Notes under the pieces: model-generated
Seen by the model: the letters and a program-made list of their open reading frames with translations, nothing else
The model's database searches: none
Told to the model about the DNA's origin: nothing
Made by a program: the position numbers and the translations under genes
Shown here: positions 1 to 5,095 of the stretch, one piece after another
Layout: the number at the start of each line of letters is the position of its first letter
Position numbering within the stretch: position 1 is the stretch's first letter
Assembly (NCBI GenBank): GCA_903864555.1
Contig: CAIPGJ010000408.1
Coordinates: forward strand, 1-5,546
DNA length: 5,546 nt
Direction: 5' to 3'
From: an uncultured Pseudomonadota bacterium
GTDB taxonomy: Bacteria > Pseudomonadota > Gammaproteobacteria > Burkholderiales > SG8-39

Positions 1-1054
1 GCAGTTGCGGCTGGTCAACCTGTCGCCACGCGACCACGACCTGGTGGCCCTGCTGATCGAAGCGCTCAGCGAAGATGGCTACCTCAGCCAGCCCATGGAG
101 GAAATCATGGAGCTGCTGCCGCCTGAACTGGACATCGAGCCGGAGGAACTTTCCATAGCGCTGCGCCATCTGCAGAACATGGAGCCTACCGGCGTAGGTG
201 CGCGCACGCCGGCCGAATGCATAGAACTGCAGTTGCGCGCGCTGCCTGAAGGAGTGCCGTCGCGGGCGATTGCCTTGCAGATGGCGCATGACCATCTGCC
301 GCTGCTGGCCAGCAGGGACTTTGCCAAGCTCAAGCGCCTGCTCGCCTGCGACGACGATGCCTTGCGTTGCGCCCAGAAGCTCATACAAAGCCTCAATCCC
401 TGGCCAGGTGCCCCCTACACGCGGACCGAGACCCGCTACGTCATTCCCGACGTGGTGGTACGCAAGATCAAGAACGTCTGGGTGGCCAGCCTCAACCAGG
501 AGGCGATGCCCAGACTGCGCATCAACCGCATGTACGCCGACATCCTGCAGAACAACCGCAGCGCCACCGGCAGCCAGATGTCCTCGCAGTTGCAGGAGGC
601 GCGCTGGCTGATCAAGAACGTGCAACAGCGCTTTGAAACCATATTGCGCGTGTCACAGGCCATCGTCGATCGACAGCGGCACTTCTTCGAGCATGGCGAA
701 GTGGCCATGCGCCCGCTGGTGCTGCGCGAGATCGCCGACACCCTCGGCCTGCACGAATCGACCATCTCGCGGGTGACCACGCAGAAGTTCATGTTCACCC
801 CGCGCGGCATCTTCGAGCTGAAGTATTTTTTCGGCAGCCATGTCTCAACCGACACCGGCGGCGCCTGCTCCGCCACCGCCATCCGCGCCCTCATCAAGCA
901 GCTCATTTCAGCGGAAGACGGCAAACGCCCCTTGTCTGACAGCAAGATTGCCGAGATACTGGGACAGCAGGGAATCGTGGTGGCCCGGCGAACCATAGCG
1001 AAATACCGGGAGTCACTGCATTTGCCGCCAGTCAACCTGCGCAAGACGCTGTGA
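1..1054 (+). CDS. rpoN: RNA polymerase sigma-54 factor RpoN (5' end outside window)
   Basis: Sigma-54 directs core RNA polymerase to -24/-12 promoters that need AAA+ enhancer-binding activators. The frame is open from base 2 to the TGA at 1052-1054, giving 350 visible codons. Family members are about 480 residues, so roughly the first 120-140 residues (glutamine-rich activator-interacting region I and the linker) lie upstream of the window. The visible part starts in the core-binding domain ([20 protein letters not shown]). A helix-turn-helix ([19 protein letters not shown], 722-778) reads the -12 element. The RpoN box [10 protein letters not shown] (983-1012), which reads the -24 element, is almost canonical (ARRTVAKYRE), and the protein ends 13 codons later, as is normal. 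No frameshift or missing motif is visible. It heads the rpoN-hpf-ptsN block found in many proteobacteria. Identification is secure; the true start cannot be seen. Confidence 0.98.
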   Translation, partial: QLRLVNLSPRDHDLVALLIEALSEDGYLSQPMEEIMELLPPELDIEPEELSIALRHLQNMEPTGVGARTPAECIELQLRALPEGVPSRAIALQMAHDHLPLLASRDFAKLKRLLACDDDALRCAQKLIQSLNPWPGAPYTRTETRYVIPDVVVRKIKNVWVASLNQEAMPRLRINRMYADILQNNRSATGSQMSSQLQEARWLIKNVQQRFETILRVSQAIVDRQRHFFEHGEVAMRPLVLREIADTLGLHESTISRVTTQKFMFTPRGIFELKYFFGSHVSTDTGGACSATAIRALIKQLISAEDGKRPLSDSKIAEILGQQGIVVARRTIAKYRESLHLPPVNLRKTL

Positions 1055-1076
1055 ACCAGCAGCGCCGAAGCGGGAC

Positions 1077-1096
1077 TTGACAGAGGGCGGTGTCAA
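1077..1096 (+). repeat. Inverted repeat TTGACA-N8-TGTCAA just before the hpf RBS
   Basis: TTGACA (1077-1082) and TGTCAA (1091-1096) are perfect 6-bp inverted arms around an 8-nt spacer. The right arm ends one base before the hpf Shine-Dalgarno. It could be an RNA stem-loop beside the ribosome site or a small operator. The left arm also equals a consensus -35 hexamer, but no -10 lies at the right distance. A six-base palindrome can arise by chance, so function is unproven. Confidence 0.3.
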
Positions 1097-1097
1097 C

Positions 1098-1103
1098 AAG
1101 GAG
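1098..1103 (+). promoter_or_regulatory. Shine-Dalgarno of hpf
   Basis: AAGGAG lies 6 nt before the ATG at 1110. It is the clearest ribosome binding site in the window and fixes the hpf start against the upstream in-frame TTG at 1077. It directly follows an inverted repeat, so its accessibility may be affected by RNA folding. Confidence 0.8.
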
Positions 1104-1109
1104 ACCAGG

Positions 1110-1442
1110 ATGAATCTGAACGTCAGTGGACATCACATCACCGTCACTCCCGACTTGCGCGACTATGTACTGGGCAAACTGGGGCGCATCACGCGCCATT
1201 TCGACCATGTCATCGATGTCAATGTCATTCTGAGCGTGGAGAAGTTGCGACAGAAGGCCGAAGCCACCGTCCATGTGCGCGGCAAGGACATCCATGTCGC
1301 CAGTGACGAAGCCGATCTGTATGCCGCCGTGGACCTCATGGTGGACAAGCTCGACCGCAGCATCCTCAAGTACAAGGACAGCCTCAAGGACCACCACCAC
1401 GAAGCCCTGAAGCGCCGTCCGGAACCGGAATCCGAAGCCTGA
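1110..1442 (+). CDS. hpf: Short-form ribosome hibernation promoting factor (HPF/YfiA family)
   Basis: This cytoplasmic protein binds the 30S decoding channel, where tRNA and mRNA would sit, and stabilises idle ribosomes in stationary phase. The 110-residue product is one S30AE domain. It begins MNLNVSGHHITVTPDLRDYV and continues through a VHVRGKDIHVASDEADLYAAVD block, the typical beta-alpha-beta-beta-beta-alpha pattern with conserved basic residues. A short acidic/histidine-rich tail (DHHHEALKRRPEPESEA) follows. It is close to E. coli HPF (95 residues) and lacks the C-terminal dimerisation domain of long HPF (about 180 residues). The ATG is supported by AAGGAG six bases upstream. It starts 55 bp after rpoN stops, consistent with cotranscription, and a GC-rich stem-loop follows its stop codon. 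Family assignment is secure; whether it makes 100S dimers here is unknown. Confidence 0.96.
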   Translation: MNLNVSGHHITVTPDLRDYVLGKLGRITRHFDHVIDVNVILSVEKLRQKAEATVHVRGKDIHVASDEADLYAAVDLMVDKLDRSILKYKDSLKDHHHEALKRRPEPESEA

Positions 1443-1455
1443 TCCACTCCCCCTC

Positions 1456-1482
1456 GGGCGCCCGGCCATCGGCAGGGCGCCC
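1456..1482 (+). terminator. GC-rich stem-loop after hpf (no T-run)
   Basis: GGGCGCCC at 1456-1463 pairs over 8 bp with GGGCGCCC at 1475-1482. Inside, GCC (1465-1467) can pair with GGC (1471-1473) around an ATC loop. The hairpin starts 13 nt after the hpf stop. No T-run follows, so it is not a classical intrinsic terminator. It may protect the hpf mRNA 3' end, pause polymerase, or be a leaky terminator between rpoN-hpf and ptsN-hprK. Confidence 0.45.
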
Positions 1483-1498
1483 CGCCAATGTATTGCTG

Positions 1499-1504
1499 TA
1501 GAAT
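1499..1504 (+). promoter_or_regulatory. Possible -10 element of a ptsN promoter
   Basis: TAGAAT matches the sigma-70 -10 consensus at five of six bases and lies in the 131-bp hpf-ptsN gap, the longest non-coding stretch here. It sits 69 nt before the ptsN ATG and just downstream of the hpf stem-loop, where a new transcript could begin. No convincing -35 exists 16-18 bp upstream, as that stretch is the hairpin arm. This is a weak prediction. Confidence 0.25.
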
Positions 1505-1573
1505 GCCGCCCTCTGCATCCTTGCAGGACAATTCGCCCCCTCCTCAGCGGGAGTCGGGTGACACGGCAGGCCC

Positions 1574-2059
1574 ATGAACCTGATCGCCAAGCTACTCCCC
1601 CCAGCCAACATCCTTCTCGACCTCGACGTCACGAGCAAGAAGCGCGTCTTCGAGCAGGCGGGACTATTGTTCGAGAACAACCAGGGCATCGCGCGCAGCA
1701 CGGTCTTCGACAGCCTGTTTGCCCGCGAGAGGCTGGGCTCCACCGGCCTTGGCCAGGGCGTGGCCATACCCCACGGTCGTATCAAGGGGATCAAGGAAGC
1801 AATAGGAGCCTTCGTGCGGCTGAGCACTCCGGTGCCTTTTGATGCGCCTGACGGCCTTCCAGTGAACCTCGCGTTCGTGCTGCTGGTCCCGGAACAGGCC
1901 ACCGAGCGGCACCTTCAGATCCTCTCGGAACTGGCGCAGATGTTCAGCGACAAGGCCTTGCGCGAGCGGCTGGCCAGCGACCCGGACGTTGCATCCCTTC
2001 ACCAGCACATCACCGCATGGCAGCCACATGTTGCAGACCAGCGTCGCGCGGCTGTATGA
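1574..2059 (+). CDS. ptsN: Nitrogen-PTS phosphoacceptor EIIA-Ntr (PtsN)
   Basis: PtsN is the cytoplasmic terminal phosphate acceptor of the PTS-Ntr chain (enzyme I/PtsP, then NPr/HPr, then PtsN). It carries no sugar; its phosphorylation state regulates partners such as potassium transport and sensor kinases in studied species. The 161-residue product is one PTS EIIA type-2 domain. The phosphorylated histidine is H67 in the signature GQGVAIPHGR (residues 60-69). The second active-site histidine is H113 in ERHLQILSELAQMF. Length fits the family (about 150-165). The ATG at 1574 starts in the usual place (MNLIAKLLPP), but its ribosome site is weak: only GCAGG (1566-1570) is close upstream. The stop lies inside hprK (32-nt overlap), which suggests translational coupling. 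No frameshift is seen. Identity is secure; targets in this organism are unknown. Confidence 0.96.
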   Translation: MNLIAKLLPPANILLDLDVTSKKRVFEQAGLLFENNQGIARSTVFDSLFARERLGSTGLGQGVAIPHGRIKGIKEAIGAFVRLSTPVPFDAPDGLPVNLAFVLLVPEQATERHLQILSELAQMFSDKALRERLASDPDVASLHQHITAWQPHVADQRRAAV

Positions 2060-2960
2060 GGAGAACCGCGAAAAGCTCGGCCTCGCCTGGGTAGGCGGGC
2101 AGCGGGGCGGCGGCACGCTGGTGCGCCGCGACGTCAATGACGCACCGGCCCTGGTGGGCCACCTCAACCTGATTCACCCCAACCGCATCCAGGTGCTGGG
2201 TCTGCTGGAAGTGAAACACCTGGCATCCTTCGACGACAGCGCGCTGCGGCAGATGCTCGACACCCTGATGGCCGCCGGTCCTGCGGCCATCATCCATTGC
2301 GACTGCGTTCGCACCGACTGGCGCATGCTCGCCGCAGCCGAAGCCGCCGGTGTCGCGGTCTTTGCCTCGCCGCTCTCCGGCGCCACCATCATCGACCAGC
2401 TGCGCCGCTACCTGTCGCGTGCGCTGGCCGACACGATCACGCGGCATGGCGTATGCATGGACGTGCTGGGCGTCGGCGTGCTCATCACCGGCAACTCCGG
2501 CGTGGGCAAGAGCGAACTGGCCCTGGAACTGATCAGCCGCGGCCACGGGCTGGTGGCCGATGACGCCGTGGACATCTCGCGCATTGCGACGACACTGGAA
2601 TGCCGCTGCCCGCCGCTGCTCAAGGACTTCCTCGAGGTGCGCGGCCTGGGCGTGCTCAACATCCGCACCATTTTCGGCGAGACAGCCGTGCGCCCGAAGA
2701 TGAACCTGCGCCTCATCGTGCACCTGGACCAGCCCGGCCCCAGCTCGGTCCCGGCCGAGCGCCTGCCCCTGCACGAACTGTCCGAGGACATCCTCGGCAT
2801 GACGGTGCAAAAAGTGGTGATCCCGGTCACCGCAGGCCGTAACCTCGCGGTGCTGCTGGAGGCGGCCGTGCGCAACCACATCCTGCGCCTGCGCGGCATC
2901 AACTCCACCGCCGAGTTCATCGCCCGCCAGCAGGCTGCAATGAAGATGCAGTCATCCTGA
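2028..2960 (+). CDS. hprK: HPr kinase/phosphorylase
   Basis: This bifunctional enzyme phosphorylates a conserved serine of HPr/NPr (Ser46 in Bacillus) with ATP or pyrophosphate and reverses the reaction with phosphate. The 310-residue product matches family length. The N-terminal domain starts MLQTSVARLYEENREKLGL. The catalytic domain holds H140 (RHGVCMDV), Walker A GNSGVGKS at residues 155-162 with K161, the D178/D179 pair in VADDAVD, and the HprK signature EVRGLGVLNIRTIFG from E203. H140 and K161 fall at the numbers I recall for Bacillus subtilis HprK, so the catalytic core looks intact. The ATG at 2028 was chosen because the family N-terminus begins there; an in-frame TTG at 1989 would add 13 unrelated residues. 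It starts inside ptsN without a clear Shine-Dalgarno, suggesting translational coupling. In proteobacteria this kinase is thought to tune a regulatory PTS. Its substrate gene (ptsH/npr) is not visible. Confidence 0.96.
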   Translation: MLQTSVARLYEENREKLGLAWVGGQRGGGTLVRRDVNDAPALVGHLNLIHPNRIQVLGLLEVKHLASFDDSALRQMLDTLMAAGPAAIIHCDCVRTDWRMLAAAEAAGVAVFASPLSGATIIDQLRRYLSRALADTITRHGVCMDVLGVGVLITGNSGVGKSELALELISRGHGLVADDAVDISRIATTLECRCPPLLKDFLEVRGLGVLNIRTIFGETAVRPKMNLRLIVHLDQPGPSSVPAERLPLHELSEDILGMTVQKVVIPVTAGRNLAVLLEAAVRNHILRLRGINSTAEFIARQQAAMKMQSS

Positions 2961-2980
2961 ACCACAATATCGTTTTGCTG

Positions 2981-2989
2981 CCCCCCCCC
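2981..2989 (+). repeat. C9 homopolymer upstream of the PsiF-like gene
   Basis: Nine consecutive C residues lie in the 68-bp gap between hprK and the PsiF-like gene, 39 nt before its ATG. It is the longest homopolymer I found in the window. Tracts of this type can change length by polymerase slippage, and in an untranslated leader this could alter promoter spacing or RNA folding. No promoter elements clearly bracket it. Confidence 0.6.
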
Positions 2990-3014
2990 TGCCACAGACG
3001 TCGCCAAACCCAAC

Positions 3015-3020
3015 CTGAGG
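3015..3020 (+). promoter_or_regulatory. Shine-Dalgarno of the PsiF-like gene
   Basis: CTGAGG ends 8 nt before the ATG at 3029. It supports this start, which also gives a clean signal peptide. The upstream in-frame extension would put charged, glutamine-rich residues ahead of the signal sequence. Confidence 0.5.
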
Positions 3021-3028
3021 ACCAATCC

Positions 3029-3457
3029 ATGAAACGCTGCTTGCTTGCACTGGCAACCGCCCTGCTCTGCTCCACCGCCATCGCCGCCGACGACAAGAAG
3101 GCCACCACGCCGCAGCAACAGCGGATGGCCGAGTGCAGCGCCAAGGCCAAGGGACTCAAGGGTGACGAATACAAGAAAGCGCACGCCGCCTGCCTGAGCG
3201 GTGACACCACCGCGGCCGATGACAAGAAAGACCGCACGCCGCAGCAACAGCGGATGGCCGAGTGCAGCGCCAAAGCCAAGGGCTTGAAGGGTGACGAATA
3301 CAAGAAGGCCCACTCCGCCTGCCTGCGCGGTGAAACCGCCGCAGCCGACAACAAGAAGGCAGCCCCGACCAACCGCATGGCCGAGTGCAATGCCAAGGCC
3401 AAGGGGCTCAAGGGCGATGAGTTCGCGCGGGTCCGCAACGAATGCCTGAAAGGCTGA
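3029..3457 (+). CDS. Exported PsiF-repeat protein with three repeats
   Basis: The 142-residue product has a signal peptide (MKRCLLALATALLCSTAIA, predicted cut after A19) and is then built entirely of PsiF-family repeats, so it should be periplasmic. PsiF was named in E. coli as a phosphate-starvation-inducible protein; its biochemical role is unknown. Units start at residues 19, 62 and 105 (43, 43 and 38 residues). Each contains RMAEC-xAKAKGLKGDE and a second cysteine exactly 19 residues after the first (C36/C55, C79/C98, C120/C139), suggesting one disulfide per unit. Units are joined by lysine- and alanine-rich linkers (AADDKK). E. coli PsiF is about 106 residues, so this copy looks expanded. 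Units 1 and 2 are nearly identical in DNA. It sits between hprK and rapZ, where no such gene is usual, and may belong to that transcript only by position. I give no symbol because orthology to E. coli psiF is unproven. Confidence 0.88.
   Translation: MKRCLLALATALLCSTAIAADDKKATTPQQQRMAECSAKAKGLKGDEYKKAHAACLSGDTTAADDKKDRTPQQQRMAECSAKAKGLKGDEYKKAHSACLRGETAAADNKKAAPTNRMAECNAKAKGLKGDEFARVRNECLKG
3083..3340 (+). repeat. Tandem direct repeat, two 129-bp units (plus diverged third unit 3341-3454)
   Basis: Unit 1 is 3083-3211 and unit 2 is 3212-3340, both 43 codons. By hand alignment 113 of 129 bases agree (16 differences, no gaps). Eight of the fourteen changed codons are synonymous. In the 30-codon core from TPQQQ to ACL only one residue differs (A to S). 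A third unit, 3341-3454, keeps the Cys-Cys core but is two residues shorter in its linker and diverged at its end. The pattern indicates in-frame duplication of one unit within the PsiF-like gene. Confidence 0.93.
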
Positions 3458-3464
3458 TGCAGGC

Positions 3465-3498
3465 GGCATGACGGGCCGGCATTCCGGTCCGACATGCC
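3465..3498 (+). promoter_or_regulatory. Long stem-loop in the psiF-rapZ gap / rapZ leader
   Basis: GGCATG (3465-3470) pairs with CATGCC (3493-3498). After one A-A mismatch, CGGGCCGG (3472-3479) pairs with CCGGTCCG (3484-3491, one G-T pair) around a CATT loop. This makes 14 pairs in 34 nt, the strongest hairpin I found here. It starts 7 nt after the PsiF-like stop and ends 15 nt before the rapZ ATG. No T-run follows. It could end or stabilise the upstream message, or control rapZ translation, since rapZ has no Shine-Dalgarno. Confidence 0.55.
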
Positions 3499-3513
3499 CC
3501 GGCCAGTACGCGC

Positions 3514-4386
3514 ATGCAAGTCGTCCTCCTCAGTGGCCTCTCCGGCTCAGGCAAGAGCGTTGCCCTCAAGGCGCTGGAGGACAATGGCTATTACTGCGTC
3601 GACAACCTTCCGGTGCAGTTGTTTGCCGAAACCGTCGAGCTGCTGCGCGCTGACGGGCATGAGCGCATCGCCATCAGCATCGATGCCCGTGGCGGCGAAG
3701 CGGTGGCGCTGTTGCCTGGCCACCTCGACACCCTCAAGCTACAGGGCGTGGATGCACGCCTGGTGTTCCTCGACTCCAAGGATGACACCCTGATCCGGCG
3801 CTTCGCCGAAACCCGGCGCCGTCATCCGCTCGCCATCGGCCAGACCACGCTGGCCGAAGCCATTGCCCGCGAACGCGATCTGCTGACCGGTGTCGCGGAG
3901 TCCGGACACCGCATCGACACCAGCGACCTGCTGCCCAACACCCTGCGCGGCTGGATCAAGGACCTGCTGCTGGCCGGGCAGGGACAGACCTCGCTGCTGT
4001 TCGAATCCTTCGGCTTCAAGCAGGGCCTGCCCCTGGATGCCGACTATGTCTTCGACGTGCGCTGCCTGCCCAACCCCTTCTACGATCCGCGCCTGAAGCA
4101 CCTGTGGGGCACCGATGCGGAAGTCATCCGCTTCCTGGAAAACGACGCTGGCGTCAGGAAGATGACCGCCGACATCCGCGGCTTCCTGGAAGCCTGGCTA
4201 CCCGCACTGCGCCGTGACAACCGCGCCTATGTCACGGTGGCCATAGGCTGCACCGGCGGCCAGCACCGCTCGGTCTACCTGGTCGAACAACTGGCGGCGT
4301 ACTTCCGCGATCCGTCACGGGCTCAGGGGCCGGTGCTGGTGCGGCACCGGCACATGGACGCCAGGCACGAGGCGAAGCCGGCATGA
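3514..4386 (+). CDS. rapZ: RNase adapter / nucleotide-binding protein RapZ (YvcJ/YhbJ family)
   Basis: In E. coli RapZ binds glucosamine-6-phosphate and presents the small RNA GlmZ to RNase E, controlling glmS and thus envelope precursor supply. Gram-positive homologues are ATP/GTP-binding proteins. The 290-residue product (E. coli 284) starts MQVVLLSGLSGSGKS with Walker A GLSGSGKS at residues 8-15, followed by ALEDNGYYCVDNLP. The N-terminal domain also has a VFLDSKDDTLIRRFAETRR block. The C-terminal domain carries the conserved GCTGGQHRS (residues 245-253), part of the metabolite-binding domain in E. coli. The tail (VRHRHMDARHEAKPA) lacks the compact Lys-Arg cluster used for RNA binding in enterics. 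The start is set by homology; no Shine-Dalgarno precedes it and a long stem-loop ends 15 nt upstream. Its stop overlaps the ubiX start by 4 nt. Family identity is secure; the sRNA role is uncertain here. Confidence 0.95.
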   Translation: MQVVLLSGLSGSGKSVALKALEDNGYYCVDNLPVQLFAETVELLRADGHERIAISIDARGGEAVALLPGHLDTLKLQGVDARLVFLDSKDDTLIRRFAETRRRHPLAIGQTTLAEAIARERDLLTGVAESGHRIDTSDLLPNTLRGWIKDLLLAGQGQTSLLFESFGFKQGLPLDADYVFDVRCLPNPFYDPRLKHLWGTDAEVIRFLENDAGVRKMTADIRGFLEAWLPALRRDNRAYVTVAIGCTGGQHRSVYLVEQLAAYFRDPSRAQGPVLVRHRHMDARHEAKPA

Positions 4387-5027
4387 ACCGAACTGCAGAC
4401 CGGGACTCCTCCGGGCGCACCATCATCGTCGCCCTTACCGGCGCCTCGGGCATGGCCTACGGCTTGCGCCTGCTGGAATGCCTGCTGGCAGCGGGCGAGC
4501 GCGTCTGCCTGCTCTATTCGCAGGCCGCGCACATCGTGGCCAAGCAGGAACTGGATCTGACTCTGCCTCCACGAGCCGCCGATGCCGAACGCCTGTTCAG
4601 CGAGCGCCACCAGGCCGCGCCCGGCCAGTTGCGCGTCTACGGCCGCGAGGACTGGTATTCACCGGTTGCCTCCGGCTCCAATGCGGCCGATGCCATGGTG
4701 ATCTGCCCCTGCTCGATGGGCACGCTGGCCGCCGTGGCGGCCGGGCTCTCCGACAATCTCATCGAACGCGCAGCCGATGTCATGCTGAAGGAACAACGCA
4801 AGCTGGTGCTGGTGCCGCGCGAAACCCCTTTCTCGGTGATCCACCTGGAGAACATGCTGCGGCTGGCCCGCGCTGGCGCGGTGGTGCTGCCGGCCAATCC
4901 CGGGTTCTACCACCGGCCCGACGACGTGCAGGGCGTCATCGATTTCATCGTTGCGCGCATCCTCGACCAGATTGGCGTGCGCCATCAGTTGATGGCCCGC
5001 TGGGGCGAAGGCAAGGACGCGGGCTGA
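4383..5027 (+). CDS. ubiX: Flavin prenyltransferase UbiX
   Basis: UbiX joins dimethylallyl phosphate to FMN to make prenylated FMN, the cofactor of UbiD decarboxylases; in ubiquinone synthesis UbiD removes the carboxyl of the 4-hydroxybenzoate-derived ring. The 214-residue product is one flavoprotein (HFCD) domain. GASG (residues 20-23, S22) is the FMN loop, E56 lies in AKQELDL, and CPCSMGTLAAVAAGLSDN begins at residue 108. The catalytic set R129, K136, R146, E147, Y176 and R192 is present, each exactly seven positions beyond the Pseudomonas aeruginosa UbiX residues as I recall them (R122, K129, R139, E140, Y169, R185). The enzyme therefore looks active. It has a slightly long N-terminus (about 12 residues before the first strand). 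The ATG overlaps the rapZ stop (ATGA), so translation is likely coupled. No ubiD is in the window. It could serve another UbiD-type decarboxylase. Confidence 0.96.
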   Translation: MNRTADRDSSGRTIIVALTGASGMAYGLRLLECLLAAGERVCLLYSQAAHIVAKQELDLTLPPRAADAERLFSERHQAAPGQLRVYGREDWYSPVASGSNAADAMVICPCSMGTLAAVAAGLSDNLIERAADVMLKEQRKLVLVPRETPFSVIHLENMLRLARAGAVVLPANPGFYHRPDDVQGVIDFIVARILDQIGVRHQLMARWGEGKDAG

Positions 5028-5037
5028 GTCGGAACCT

Positions 5038-5056
5038 GGCCCGCCCTTCGCGGGCC
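5038..5056 (+). terminator. Stem-loop after ubiX (no T-run)
   Basis: GGCCCGC (5038-5044) pairs perfectly with GCGGGCC (5050-5056) around CCTTC, starting 10 nt after the ubiX stop. The stem looks like an intrinsic terminator, but GAATGCGCGGGCGGG follows rather than a T-run. It may be a weak terminator or an mRNA-stability hairpin separating ubiX from the LON-domain gene. An alternative fold pairs 5040-5046 with 5065-5071. Confidence 0.5.
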
Positions 5057-5084
5057 GAATGCGCGGGCGGGTATCGGGTCTTGG

Positions 5085-5095
5085 AAGGGAAAGGA
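5085..5095 (+). promoter_or_regulatory. Ribosome binding region of the LON-domain gene
   Basis: The purine stretch AAGGGAAAGGA precedes the ATG at 5098. AAGGG (5085-5089) has 8-nt spacing; AGGA (5092-5095), with 2-nt spacing, is too close to be ideal. It fixes the start, since the recognisable family N-terminus (ELLPLFPLGTVLFP) begins right after this ATG. Confidence 0.6.

Noticed and set aside
1077..1105. Sigma-70 promoter for hpf based on TTGACA at 1077-1082
   Set aside because: The sequence 16-18 bp downstream (around 1099-1105) is the Shine-Dalgarno AAGGAG and nearby purines, nothing like TATAAT. The start codon would also be too close.
2010..2879. A 289-codon minus-strand open frame antisense to hprK
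   Set aside because: The product is rich in His, Gln and Ala with no recognisable domain, and the plus-strand hprK motifs fully explain the sequence.
3029..3085. PsiF-like protein as a lipoprotein with C14 lipidated
   Set aside because: The residues before C14 are A-L-L, and a lipobox needs Gly, Ala or Ser at -1. An A-I-A signal peptidase I site at 17-19 is a better fit.
3083..3454. CRISPR array or intergenic satellite
   Set aside because: The repeats have no spacers between them, are in phase with codons (129 bp), and encode a recognisable protein repeat with a signal peptide in front.
2408..3469. A 353-codon open frame on the minus strand across the end of hprK and the whole PsiF-like gene
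   Set aside because: It has a repetitive Leu/Gly/Ala composition that mirrors the PsiF repeats read backwards, resembles no family I know, and lies opposite two well-supported genes. High GC makes long antisense open frames common.
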